Origin: Propionispora sp. 2/2-37
Lineage (GTDB): Bacteria > Bacillota > Negativicutes > Propionisporales > Propionisporaceae
NCBI RefSeq assembly: GCF_001298735.1
Contig: NZ_CYSP01000008.1
Span: 62,001-126,000 of the forward strand
Reading direction: 5' to 3'
Length of the DNA: 64,000 nt
In this document: in pieces, positions 45,285 to 54,066 of the stretch
Layout: each line of letters opens with the position of its first letter
How positions within the stretch are numbered: position 1 is the first letter of the stretch
The notes under the pieces: model-generated
What the model saw: the letters and a program-made list of their open reading frames with translations, nothing else
Databases searched by the model: none
What the model was told of the DNA's origin: nothing
Made by a program: the position numbers and the translations under genes

Positions 45285-46463
45285 TTACCGTATATGCTCC
45301 TCTACCGCCTGCCGGAGCTGCTCCAATGCTGCGGCAAGGATACTCCGCGGGCAGGCGGCATTAATCCGCATATATCCGTTTGCATTATCCCCGAACCAGT
45401 ATCCGTCGTCCAAAGCCAGCCTGGCTTTATTAATCATAAAGTCATGCAATTGATTTTTGTCCAGCCCTAAGCCCCGGCAATCCACCCATACTAAATAAGT
45501 TCCTTCCGGATAGTTCGGACGGATCTCAGGAATATACTTCCGACAATAGTGCTGTATATAAGCAAAGTTGGCGGCGATATAACGGTTAACCTGTTCCAGC
45601 CATTCCTCACCATAGCGATAAGCCGCTTCCACAGCCACCAAACTAAAGCAGTTATTCCGGCGGATATCCAAATCCCCCAGAACCTTGTCAAACCTGGCCC
45701 GGCTTTTTTTATCCGGGAAAATGGCGATCGAGGCCTGCAAGCCCGCCAGATTAAAGGTTTTGCTGGGCGCAAGGCAGGTAATGGTATTGCGCCGGAAATC
45801 CTCCGCTATGCCGGCAAACGGGGTGTGTTTATGCCGGGAGTAGATTAGATCCGAATGAATTTCGTCGGCAATCACCCGGATGCCGTAGCGAAGGCAGATA
45901 TTCCCCAGGCGGACTAATTCCTCCTTATGCCAGACCCGTCCCACCGGATTATGCGGACTGCAGAGGAGCAGCATAGAGGCTCCTTGCCTTGCCAACTCCT
46001 CCAAATGTTCATAATCCATTACATACTGCCCGTCAGCAACTTTTAGAGGATTTTCCACCAGCACACGGTCATTGCTTCTCACCACATCGAAAAACGGATA
46101 ATATACCGGCGGCTGAATAATAATCTTATCACCCGGATCCGTAAAGTACCGGATGAGCATGCTGAGCGAAGGCACAACGCCGGGACTGTGAATCATCAAA
46201 CCCGGGTCGACATCCCAGCCGTGGCGCTTCTTCAGCCATTGACCGGCAACCTCAAAATAAGATTCAGGCCTGGATGTATAGCCAAATATCCCCTGTTCGG
46301 CCCGCTGCCGTATGGCTTCAATGACCGGTTCAGCCGTCTTAAAATCCATATCCGCCACCCATAGGGGAATCAGGTCGTCACGGCCAAACTTCCGTCCTAC
46401 TTCATCGTACTTTGCGGCAAAGTTATTGCTTCTGTCAACAACGGTATCAAAATTATATTGCAT
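45285..46463 (-). CDS. patB: PatB/MalY-type cystathionine beta-lyase (PLP)
   Basis: 392 residues, class I/II aminotransferase fold. Starts MQYNFDTVVDRSNNFAAKYDEVGRKFGRDDLIPLWVADMDF as in PatB/MalY; the PLP lysine is in SKTFNLAGLQ, and LCSPHNPVGRVW and ADEIHSDL are the cofactor motifs. It cleaves C-S bonds of cystathionine or cysteine conjugates, releasing pyruvate, ammonia and a thiol. Read alone; the 184-bp upstream gap shows no T-box or other known leader. Confidence 0.94.
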   Translation of the reverse strand: MQYNFDTVVDRSNNFAAKYDEVGRKFGRDDLIPLWVADMDFKTAEPVIEAIRQRAEQGIFGYTSRPESYFEVAGQWLKKRHGWDVDPGLMIHSPGVVPSLSMLIRYFTDPGDKIIIQPPVYYPFFDVVRSNDRVLVENPLKVADGQYVMDYEHLEELARQGASMLLLCSPHNPVGRVWHKEELVRLGNICLRYGIRVIADEIHSDLIYSRHKHTPFAGIAEDFRRNTITCLAPSKTFNLAGLQASIAIFPDKKSRARFDKVLGDLDIRRNNCFSLVAVEAAYRYGEEWLEQVNRYIAANFAYIQHYCRKYIPEIRPNYPEGTYLVWVDCRGLGLDKNQLHDFMINKARLALDDGYWFGDNANGYMRINAACPRSILAAALEQLRQAVEEHIR

Positions 46464-46647
46464 ACGAAACTCTCCTTTACATTGCTTATACGGATCAAAG
46501 TATAGATGTTTGCGGCATCCCGTTCTCCATTCTCTATATTAAATTTGTCCTGTCGTCGGCAAAATCCTTCTCCTCCTCAGGATTCCCCGCTTGCCCGGTA
46601 AAAGCAGCCACCGCTTTTACCAATTCCCTGACACTATGATCAAAAAA

Positions 46648-47304
46648 TTATGCTTCGGCCCGTTCTGCCTTACCGCCTTCGCCCCGCGCATGCTGCAAAG
46701 CCCTTTTTTCCAATGCCAAAATTCCCTGATTGCCTAAATAAGCCAGAACGGAAGCTAACAAGGCTCCCCATAACATCTTGGGCAGATAGTTCATGCGTAG
46801 TCCGTCAAATAAGAGTACACCCAGCCCGCCGGCATGGATAACGGCGGCAATGGTAGCAATGCCGGTGGTGGAAACAGTGGCAATCCGTACGCCTCCCAGA
46901 ATAATCGGCAGGGCCAGCGGCAATTCAATGGTAAAAAACAAACGCCGTGTATCCAGCCCCATAGCCCGTCCGGCTTCAATAATGGCCGGATCGACGGCTT
47001 GAAAACCGGCTAAGGTGTTCCGGACAAGAATATATTGATTATAAACGATCAGCACAAAGACGGCCGTTGTCTTTCCCAGCCCGAAAACCGGAATCAAAAA
47101 CGAAAATAATGCCAGGCTGGGAATGGAATAAAGTGCGCCAAACAGCGATAACGCCGCCGTCGACAGCCATTTTGACCGTGCGATACAAAAGCCGGTTGGT
47201 ATGGCAATCAGCAGGGATAGCACTACACTAACGGTGACCAGCAGCAGATGTTCCCCAAGCAGCACCAATATCTGCTGATGATATTTCATAAAATAAGTCC
47301 CCAC
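46648..47304 (-). CDS. osmoprotectant (glycine betaine/choline-type) ABC permease, second copy
   Basis: 218 residues, about six helices, with GALYSIPSLALFSFLIPVFG and EAGRAMGLDTRRLFFTIELPLALP (the ATPase-docking loop). It is a relative of OpuCB/OpuCD. The start is GTG at 47304 with GGGGGG 6 nt upstream. Last gene of the operon permease-receptor-ATPase-permease; the two permeases form a heterodimer. Confidence 0.93.
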   Translation of the reverse strand: MGTYFMKYHQQILVLLGEHLLLVTVSVVLSLLIAIPTGFCIARSKWLSTAALSLFGALYSIPSLALFSFLIPVFGLGKTTAVFVLIVYNQYILVRNTLAGFQAVDPAIIEAGRAMGLDTRRLFFTIELPLALPIILGGVRIATVSTTGIATIAAVIHAGGLGVLLFDGLRMNYLPKMLWGALLASVLAYLGNQGILALEKRALQHARGEGGKAERAEA

Positions 47305-47323
47305 GGTTTTCCCCCCTGCCGGT

Positions 47324-48298
47324 TCAAGCGGATACCGGAGTATGCCGCTTATTTTTTAACTTCAGCTCATCCCAGGTGATTTTGCCAACAATATGCCCCA
47401 GGTCGTCTTCTACCAAAACATATTCCTGCGGACTTTCCAGCAGGAAAGTCAGTACCGAGTACAGGCTGGCGTCGCTTTTTACCCGGCCGGCACCGGTATG
47501 CGGCGAATCGGCCGCACTCATGACGCTGGCAGCGGTCAGCACTTTTAAATGCTGCAGGGTATCTTCCGTTGCCACCAGCCGCGCCACATAGTCATTGGCC
47601 GGCTGCAGCATAATCTGACAGGGCGTAGCAAACTGCTGAATCTCGCCATTATGCATGATAATAACTTGATCACCCAGCTTAAAGGCCTCGCCGATGTCAT
47701 GCGTAACAAACAAAATGGTTTTATGCAACTTCTTTTGGATGTGCAGCAATTCTTCCTGTAAGGTCTGGCGGGTGATGGCATCAATCGCGCCAAAAGGTTC
47801 ATCCATCAGCATAATCGCCGGATCCGCCGCCATCGCCCGGGCCAGGCCAACCCGCTGCTGCTGCCCGCCGGACAGCTGGCGGGGATATCGCTTCCGGTAC
47901 TCCTGCGGCGAAAGTCCGACCAGTTCCAGCAGTTCTTCCACCCTGCCGGCTATTTTCTGTTTATCCCAGTTTAAGACATTGGGAATGGTTGCGATATTGT
48001 CTTCAATCGTCATATGGGGGAACAAGCCGATCTGCTGAATCACATACCCTATCTTGCGGCGATACTCTTCCGCATTAAGATTTTGTATGCTTTCACCAAA
48101 AAACAAAATCCTGCCGGCAGTAGGCTCGTATAGCCGGTTTACCATTTTTAAAAACGTGGTCTTGCCTGATCCGGATGTTCCCAGGATGGTAACAAAGCTG
48201 CCCTCCTCAATACTGACACTGACTTCTTTTACGGCGTATTGCGGTGAATTGGGGTATTGTTTGCTTACCTGCTGAAATTCAATGGCGGTTCTACCCAA
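47324..48298 (-). CDS. osmoprotectant ABC transporter ATP-binding protein
   Basis: 324 residues. Walker A GTSGSGKTT, signature LSGGQQQRVGLARA, Walker B IMLMDEPFGAID, followed by VTHDIGEAFKLGDQVIIM. A C-terminal region (about 255-320, ending YVLVEDDLGHIVGKITWDELK) looks like a single CBS motif, shorter than the tandem CBS of OpuCA that senses ionic strength. Start at TTG 48298, with GGAGG 9 nt upstream, rather than 14 codons earlier. Confidence 0.92.
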   Translation of the reverse strand: MGRTAIEFQQVSKQYPNSPQYAVKEVSVSIEEGSFVTILGTSGSGKTTFLKMVNRLYEPTAGRILFFGESIQNLNAEEYRRKIGYVIQQIGLFPHMTIEDNIATIPNVLNWDKQKIAGRVEELLELVGLSPQEYRKRYPRQLSGGQQQRVGLARAMAADPAIMLMDEPFGAIDAITRQTLQEELLHIQKKLHKTILFVTHDIGEAFKLGDQVIIMHNGEIQQFATPCQIMLQPANDYVARLVATEDTLQHLKVLTAASVMSAADSPHTGAGRVKSDASLYSVLTFLLESPQEYVLVEDDLGHIVGKITWDELKLKNKRHTPVSA

Positions 48299-48403
48299 TT
48301 TTTCGATCCTCCTCTTTTCACCTGCTGTCGAATCAGGCAATTCCGGCTTGGAAAGAATAGCTGCCAGATACGATACAGTTATTTGTACCGCTTGCTGCGC
48401 AGG

Positions 48404-49324
48404 TTACTTTAGCTGCTGTTCAAAAAATTCTTTGGCTACTTCCGTGTATTCCCGTTTATTGATATCCACTTCGGCATTTAATTTTATAATGGTCTTGTTA
48501 TCAATTTTCGCCGTAACATGATTTAAAATATCTTTAATGTCCGGATTCTTTTCCAAAACTTCCTGTTTAACAACCGGAGCCATATGATAGGGCGGCCACA
48601 CATGCTTGTCGTCTTCCAGAACAACAAATTCATCTTTGCTCAACTGGCCTTCGGTTGTGTAGGCCACCGCCAGATCCGCCTGGTCATTGTGCAGCACATC
48701 ATACTTTAAGCCATTATCGTACAGCTTGCGTTCCTTGAAATTAAATTCGCCGTATACCTTGGCCAGAGCCGGCAGTCCGTCTTCCCGTTCATCGAACTGT
48801 CCCTGGGAAGCAAACCGGATATTGGCCGCCTGCTTCTGCAAATCGGAAATGGTTCGGATATGGTATTGATCTGCTGCCCGCTTCGTAATCACCAATCCCT
48901 GGGAGTCATTGGCACTGGAAGGGGTCAGCCAGATAAGGTTGAATTTTTCCTTGTATTTGGCACTGACCTCGTCATAAACCTCTTTGGCATCAAACTTAGG
49001 CGGCTCTTTCAAGATACTTAATAACCCGGTACCGGTATATTCGGGATAAAAGTCAATATCGCCATTTACCAGCGAAGTATGTACTATGGCGCTGCCAAGA
49101 TTCAATTTCCTTTCCACCTTATAGCCGGCGTTTTCCAATGCCAAAGAATATAGTTCCCCCAAAATTAACGACTCCGTAAAATCTTTGGAACCGACTGTAA
49201 TGATCGGCTTGCCGCTCGCCCTGCTTGCATCTTCGGCCTTGCCGCCGCAGCCGGACACCGCCAGGAGCAGGACTCCCAGCGCCAGAACAGAACTGATTAC
49301 TACTTTTGCCTTTTTGCGAACCAT
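48404..49324 (-). CDS. osmoprotectant ABC transporter substrate-binding lipoprotein
   Basis: 306 residues from the ATG at 49324 (AAGGAGAGG upstream). Lipoprotein signal ending AVSGC. The mature part (ITVGSKDFTESLILGELYSLALENAGYKVERKLNLGSAIVHTSL) is the OpuAC/OsmF fold for quaternary amines; the PEYTGTG motif of the ligand pocket is present. Confidence 0.94.
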   Translation of the reverse strand: MVRKKAKVVISSVLALGVLLLAVSGCGGKAEDASRASGKPIITVGSKDFTESLILGELYSLALENAGYKVERKLNLGSAIVHTSLVNGDIDFYPEYTGTGLLSILKEPPKFDAKEVYDEVSAKYKEKFNLIWLTPSSANDSQGLVITKRAADQYHIRTISDLQKQAANIRFASQGQFDEREDGLPALAKVYGEFNFKERKLYDNGLKYDVLHNDQADLAVAYTTEGQLSKDEFVVLEDDKHVWPPYHMAPVVKQEVLEKNPDIKDILNHVTAKIDNKTIIKLNAEVDINKREYTEVAKEFFEQQLK

Positions 49325-49347
49325 ATCTATCCTCTCCTTTTCAGTTG

Positions 49348-49986
49348 TCAGTTTCTTTGATATCTGGTAACACCATACTGTATCATTGCCAGTACTATTT
49401 CGGCGCAAATGGAAAGCAGAGCCACCGAAATCCCCCCGATCAGCAGTATTTGCATATCGTTCATGCCGATGCCGGTAAAAATAAAATCACCTAAACCGCC
49501 TGCCCCAATATAAGAAGCCAGGGTCGCGCTGGCTATCACCTCAATGCAGGCGGTGCGAATGCCTGTGATAATCAACGGCATCGCCAGCGGAAATTCAATT
49601 GTAAGTAAGATTCTGGCGGCATCCATGCCCATGCCATAGGCACTTTCCAGCACCGAGAGACTGATATTTTTAAAGCCCAGGTACGTATTGATCAGCACCG
49701 GCGGAATCGCCAGCAGCGTTAGCGCCAATAGTGCCGGCATAAACCCGGTACCCAGCACCGGCATCACCAGTACCAATACGGCCAGGCTGGGAATAATCCG
49801 CAAAATAGTAAAGGCATGCATGACCGAGTGCGCTACGCCTCCCTTTTTGACACATAACACGCCTACAGGCACCGCAATGAAAATACTGATCAGCATGGCG
49901 GCTACACTAATGGTGATATGTATTGCAACCGCCTCATAATACTTATCCAGATTGCACAGCAAATACGCCAGCATCCCCTGAGACAT
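49348..49986 (-). CDS. osmoprotectant ABC permease, first copy
   Basis: 212 residues from the ATG at 49986 (AAAGGA 9 nt upstream), six helices. FTILRIIPSLAVLVLVMPVLG and ESAYGMGMDAARILLTIEFPLAMPL match OpuCB/OpuCD permeases. First gene of the osmoprotectant operon, 65 nt downstream of the proximal promoter's -10. Confidence 0.93.
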   Translation of the reverse strand: MSQGMLAYLLCNLDKYYEAVAIHITISVAAMLISIFIAVPVGVLCVKKGGVAHSVMHAFTILRIIPSLAVLVLVMPVLGTGFMPALLALTLLAIPPVLINTYLGFKNISLSVLESAYGMGMDAARILLTIEFPLAMPLIITGIRTACIEVIASATLASYIGAGGLGDFIFTGIGMNDMQILLIGGISVALLSICAEIVLAMIQYGVTRYQRN

Positions 49987-50051
49987 AAAACACAATCCTT
50001 TCTAAAAGATTCTCAGCCAGCGGTCAAAAGCCCAAAGAGGCCAAGTACGAG

Positions 50052-50080
50052 GTTATACTTTTAGACTCATTTCCTGTCAA
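50052..50080 (-). promoter_or_regulatory. Proximal σA promoter of the osmoprotectant operon
   Basis: TTGACA (50075-50080), 17-bp spacer, TATAAC (50052-50057), leftward; predicted start near 50045. Confidence 0.85.
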
Positions 50081-50167
50081 TCGGCTTTACCTCCAGGATT
50101 TTGTCCAAACCACCCGTATGATACACTATACGCGGATCAGCCAAACCGCATGCACTAAACAGCAAAA

Positions 50168-50201
50168 GGCCGAGTATAACCCAAGCGGATTATTCTCAGC
50201 C
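50168..50201 (-). terminator. Hairpin terminator between the two osmoprotectant promoters
   Basis: Leftward: GGCTGAG, 20-nt loop, CTCGGCC, then TTTTGCTGTTT. It would stop or attenuate transcription from the distal promoter after about 80 nt. Confidence 0.55.
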
Positions 50202-50246
50202 TTCAATCTTTTGATCAGCCGGTCAGACTATTTACATATTTTTCAT

Positions 50247-50275
50247 ACTATACCATAAATCCTCGTCTGCGTCAA
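50247..50275 (-). promoter_or_regulatory. Distal σA promoter of the osmoprotectant region
   Basis: TTGACG (50270-50275), 17-bp spacer, TATAGT (50247-50252), leftward; predicted start near 50240. The leader contains a second copy of GGCTGAGAAT that recurs near 50005-50014. Confidence 0.8.
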
Positions 50276-50317
50276 TTGATTTTGCCTTCCCCTCCGGACT
50301 GTAAACGCCGGCGTCCA

Positions 50318-50482
50318 CTACACGGCAAAACTTAGTCCCGGCCGGTTGATTAAATTGATTATCTCCTCCTGCATATCCAGAAAAGCCACACTATAGCGGG
50401 TCCGGTCCGAACTTTCCCCGGTAATGACCTGCGTAAAGCTTGTGCTGAATTGTTCATAATTTGCTATTTTCTCTTGATGAAT
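50318..50482 (-). pseudogene. Possible gene remnant or non-ATG small ORF
   Basis: A reading frame of about 50 codons ends at a TAG at 50318-50320 and reads like protein: YEQFSTSFTQVITGESSDR, then an amphipathic stretch and NRPGLSFAV. It has no ATG, GTG or TTG start with a ribosome-binding site, and upstream it runs into the terC gene in another frame. It may be a decayed gene end left by a rearrangement, or translated from an unusual start. No family recognised. Confidence 0.3.
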
Positions 50483-50484
50483 CC

Positions 50485-51147
50485 TCAGACAATATGTTTT
50501 TTCCGCCAGGCAACCGCCAGCAGACTGGCGGTAATCGCCGCGTTAATGGCCCATTTCACCGGAGTTGCCGGATCAAAGCTGCCTTTAACCAGCGGGTCCC
50601 CGGTCAGCATGCCGCCGGCAGTCCAGGCCAGTATACCGCCACCGGCGTAAATCAGCCAGGGATGACGTTCAATCAATTTAATAAACAGGGTGCTGCCCCA
50701 AATAATGATCGGGATGGTGATCAATATTCCGATAATGACCAGCAGCATATTGCCATGAGCTACTCCGGCCACCCCCATGACATTGTCGATTCCCATAACC
50801 CCGTCGGCAATGATAATCGTGCGGATAGCCGCCGGAAGGCTGGATGGAGCGTCCACGTCATGTTTCTTTTCTTCAACGATCAGATTATAGGCAATCCACA
50901 GCAGTAAAGCGCCGCCGGTAATCATTAATGCCGGAATTCGGAGCAGCCAGACCACCACCAGAGTCGTTATGGCCCGAATTAAAATAGCGCCGAAAGTTCC
51001 CCAGAAAATTGCTTTTTTCTGATGCTCCGCCGGCAGATTGCGGGCTGCCATACCGATCACCAGGGCATTGTCTCCGGCTAAAATCAAATCAATAAATACG
51101 ATGGCCGCCAAACTCCATAAGGTGGTAAGTGTAAAAAAATTCTCCAT
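50485..51147 (-). CDS. TerC-family membrane protein (YjbE/YceF type)
   Basis: 220 residues from the ATG at 51147 (GGGGG 7 nt upstream), seven or so helices. The family motifs with acidic residues in membrane segments are present: FIDLILAGDNALVIGMAARNLP and IADGVMGIDNVMGVAG. TerC-type proteins with such leaders are implicated in Mn2+ export and in metalating exported proteins. The upstream manganese riboswitch supports a role in Mn2+ homeostasis rather than tellurite resistance. Confidence 0.93.
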   Translation of the reverse strand: MENFFTLTTLWSLAAIVFIDLILAGDNALVIGMAARNLPAEHQKKAIFWGTFGAILIRAITTLVVVWLLRIPALMITGGALLLWIAYNLIVEEKKHDVDAPSSLPAAIRTIIIADGVMGIDNVMGVAGVAHGNMLLVIIGILITIPIIIWGSTLFIKLIERHPWLIYAGGGILAWTAGGMLTGDPLVKGSFDPATPVKWAINAAITASLLAVAWRKKHIV

Positions 51148-51218
51148 GTTATTTCCCCCTGCTATTTTACTATTATAATCACAAGAGACAATGACCATAC
51201 CGTTGCCGGTTTTGCAAT

Positions 51219-51331
51219 AAAAAAGACCTTGCCTAATTCGTTTCAGGCAAGGTCTTACCAGCAATGAATGCAAATAAAGCCGGGTGCAGGCACCGAACTG
51301 ACGACTTTATTTTTTAAGGTTACTCCCCTTG
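51219..51331 (-). ncRNA. yybP-ykoY (Mn2+) riboswitch with terminator
   Basis: Read leftwards: AAGGGGAGTAACC, then AAAGTCGTCAGTTCGG, ACCCGGCTTT, GCTGGTAAGACCTTGCC, a sequence order diagnostic of the yybP-ykoY class. GACCTTGCCT / AGGCAAGGTC followed by TTTTTT (51219-51254) is the terminator. It lies 70 bp upstream of the terC-type gene. In this class Mn2+ binding turns expression on. Confidence 0.93.
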
Positions 51332-51398
51332 GAATATATGATTTGTGTATATTCTATCCTGAAACAAATTATTTTGTCAACAACTTGTTTCTATAGGA

Positions 51399-53432
51399 TC
51401 ATCCTTTTGCTTCACCAACAATCCGGGCATCGGCAACAGCCAGCCCTTCCGGGAATACAAACACCGGATTCAGATCGGCTTCCTCAATATCCTCATAACG
51501 GAACGGCAGTTGGGAAAACGCTACAATAGCATCGGCCAGCGCCTCCAGATCCGCCTTGGACTGCCCGCGGATTCCCTTTAGAATCGGGTAGGTACGGATG
51601 CTTTCTATCATTTCCTTGGCTTCGTTCCGGTCAATGGGCGCAACCCGCAAAATAATGTCCTTAAGCACTTCCGTATAGATTCCCCCTAAGCCGAAAGCGA
51701 CTACCGGACCAAATTGGACGTCCCGGGTCAGACCCAGAATGACTTCCCGTCCGCCTTTCAGCATCGGATAGATGACCACACCGCGAAAATCACAGCCGGC
51801 TGCTGCTGCCTGTATATTGTCAAAGGCCTGCGCAGCTTTGGCGTCACTGTCAATATGCAGCACCACCCCGCCACAATCCGATTTATGCAAAATATCAGGC
51901 GAAACCACCTTCATCACCACCGGATAACCTACAGAACGGCAGCCGGCAACAGCCTCTTCTTTGGTTTTTGCAAAACAATGCTCCGGTACCCGGATGCCGT
52001 TCTGTTGTAACAGCGCCATGGCTTCCGGTTCCAGCAGTGACGATTTTCCTGCCAGGCACCTTTCGCCGCCTGTTGTCACAGGTATCGCCAGCTGCTTGGC
52101 TTTATAAGCCTCATATTCCGCCATATAAGCCAGAACACGCACGGCACGTTCACCGGACGAAAAAACCGGCAATTGATTGTTTTGCAAAAACTCCAGACTT
52201 TCCTTCAGGTCAGAGCCAACCTGCAGTACAGAGACGACCGGTTTACCGCTGCCCACAGCAGCAGATACAACTCCCTCGGCAATGGGCATGGCTTTAAGAT
52301 AAGGGGTGCCAATATACAGTACCAGAGCCGCATCATATTCCTGCAGCGCCTGCGCCAGGCTTTTTTGGTATTCTTCGCCCGTTCCCTCAACGGTAAGATC
52401 AATCGGATTTTTTATACCGGCATGGGCGGGTAAAAAGCTTTGCAGCGCCGCCTTTAATTTCGGATTGGGATCAGTCACATCAAGCCCTACCTGATCGGCT
52501 TTGTCGGCGGACATAACCCCGGGACCGCCGGAATTCGTTAAAATCATCAGCTTTCTCCCCGGCAGCGGCGGCAAGTAAGAAAAGCCGTTACACAAATCCA
52601 ACATTTCCTCGACACTTTCGACACGAATCGCCCCGGCTTGTTTTAAGGCGGCGTCAAACACTTTATCCGAGCCGGCCATAGAGCCGGTATGAGAAAGCGC
52701 TGCCCGCTGACCGGTATCGGTACGGCCGGATTTTACAACAATGACCGGTTTTTTTAAGGTTACGTCCTTTACCACCCGCATAAATTCACGGCCGTTTTTC
52801 ACTGTTTCCAGATAAAGGGCAATCACTTTGGTCTCCTCATCATCTTTTAGATACTGCAGCAGTTCGATAACATTCAAGTCGGGGCCGTTGCCAAAACTGA
52901 CAAACTTGGAAATCCCCAGTCCCTGTTCCCTGGCCAGTGCCATAAACACACCACCTACCGCCCCACTTTGGGAAATCAGGGCAATATTGCCCTGAGGCGG
53001 GCTGGTTTCCAGAGTGGCAATCAGCTTGCTATGCGTACTGACCAGTCCGGCACAATTCGGTCCAATAAAACGTATCCCGTATCGTCCGGCCACAGCCCGC
53101 ACCTCTTCCTCGGCAGCATCATTGCCGATTTCGGAAAAACCCGAGGTAATAATGACCGCAGCCTTTACCCCGGCTTTGCCGCAGTCTTCCAGTACATCCT
53201 TAACCGTTGCCGCCGGAGCGGCGATAATAGCCAAATCGACCAGCCCCTGCAACGGGGCAAACGAACTCATACCCGGTACACGTTCAACCCCTTGTCCTTT
53301 GGGATTGATGGCATAAATATTTTCACACCCGCCCTCCATAAGGCGGTGAATCAATACGTTGGCCAGTTTTCCGGGGGAAGCCGATCCGACCACGGCTACA
53401 CCGCGCGGTGAAAATAGGGCTTGATATTCCAC
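51399..53432 (-). CDS. ADP-forming acyl/aryl-CoA synthetase (alpha-beta fusion)
   Basis: 677 residues. The alpha part has a CoA-binding Rossmann fold (SPRGVAVVGSASPGKLAN), NPKGQGVERV and the phosphohistidine motif ALSHTGSMAGSD. The beta part (from about 460) is an ATP-grasp domain with GYPVVMKVVSPDILHKSDCGGV. It conserves the energy of an acyl-CoA as ATP. Placed directly after iorAB, it should act on arylacetyl-CoA-type products. Start is GTG at 53432 behind AGGAAGTG, 15 bp after iorB. Last gene of the block. Confidence 0.92.
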   Translation of the reverse strand: MEYQALFSPRGVAVVGSASPGKLANVLIHRLMEGGCENIYAINPKGQGVERVPGMSSFAPLQGLVDLAIIAAPAATVKDVLEDCGKAGVKAAVIITSGFSEIGNDAAEEEVRAVAGRYGIRFIGPNCAGLVSTHSKLIATLETSPPQGNIALISQSGAVGGVFMALAREQGLGISKFVSFGNGPDLNVIELLQYLKDDEETKVIALYLETVKNGREFMRVVKDVTLKKPVIVVKSGRTDTGQRAALSHTGSMAGSDKVFDAALKQAGAIRVESVEEMLDLCNGFSYLPPLPGRKLMILTNSGGPGVMSADKADQVGLDVTDPNPKLKAALQSFLPAHAGIKNPIDLTVEGTGEEYQKSLAQALQEYDAALVLYIGTPYLKAMPIAEGVVSAAVGSGKPVVSVLQVGSDLKESLEFLQNNQLPVFSSGERAVRVLAYMAEYEAYKAKQLAIPVTTGGERCLAGKSSLLEPEAMALLQQNGIRVPEHCFAKTKEEAVAGCRSVGYPVVMKVVSPDILHKSDCGGVVLHIDSDAKAAQAFDNIQAAAAGCDFRGVVIYPMLKGGREVILGLTRDVQFGPVVAFGLGGIYTEVLKDIILRVAPIDRNEAKEMIESIRTYPILKGIRGQSKADLEALADAIVAFSQLPFRYEDIEEADLNPVFVFPEGLAVADARIVGEAKG

Positions 53433-53447
53433 GGTTATGACACTTCC

Positions 53448-54065
53448 TTATACTAAAATATCGTCTACAGCCTCTTTGGCTGCGGCATTCATCCCTGCCC
53501 GTAAGGCAAACAGATTCTGCTCTGCCGCTTTCGGCCAGCGGTGGGTAATATCTTCCAGCACTTCTTCAGCCGTAAAGCCCATGGCAACACCTGTGCTGCC
53601 AAAAATAGCCCCCAGCACAAACAGATTGTCCCGTACCTGTTTACCCTGAAACTCCGGTAACAGTTCAGGCGACAGATAATGCAGCTTGCCACCGGCTGCT
53701 TTTACTTCTTTACCCACCTGCGCAAGCGCCGGATAAGATGCTTTTCCCAGCATAACAGCGGTTGGTTCCCATTTGGAACCGTACAGCAAAAAGTCTGCAC
53801 CCGGTTTTACATACCGAATGGCCTTCAAAGATTCCGACAATTCCATGGACACCACCAGGTCGGCTTCCTGCTGCGGAATATTCGGACCGACCGTCTTGCG
53901 ACCCAGGCGAAGCTGTGCTTTGACAAAACCGCCGCGCTGCGCCATCCCTTTGGTCGGATAGAAATTGCAGGGAATGCCTTTTTTAAAGGCCACACTGGAT
54001 ATAATTTCGGCAATCGTCAGTACTCCTTGACCGCCGACACCGACAATATAAATATCGCAACTCAT
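53448..54065 (-). CDS. iorB: indolepyruvate:ferredoxin oxidoreductase, beta subunit
   Basis: 205 residues. Begins MSCDIYIVGVGGQGVLTIAEIISSVAF and continues GIPCNFYPTKGMAQRGGFVKAQLRLG, as in the gamma/beta-type subunit of 2-oxoacid:ferredoxin oxidoreductases. With IorA it oxidatively decarboxylates aryl-pyruvates to aryl-acetyl-CoA, reducing ferredoxin. It starts 1 bp after iorA. Confidence 0.95.
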   Translation of the reverse strand: MSCDIYIVGVGGQGVLTIAEIISSVAFKKGIPCNFYPTKGMAQRGGFVKAQLRLGRKTVGPNIPQQEADLVVSMELSESLKAIRYVKPGADFLLYGSKWEPTAVMLGKASYPALAQVGKEVKAAGGKLHYLSPELLPEFQGKQVRDNLFVLGAIFGSTGVAMGFTAEEVLEDITHRWPKAAEQNLFALRAGMNAAAKEAVDDILV

Positions 54066-54066
54066 A

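Noticed and set aside
45154..45453. Rightward 99-codon frame between the HAD gene and patB
   Set aside because: It crosses the patB terminator hairpin and then runs antisense into patB; no ribosome-binding site.
46464..46647. Possible T-box or SAM leader upstream of patB
   Set aside because: I looked for the T-box UGGNACC bulge and SAM aptamer motifs on the transcribed strand and found none.
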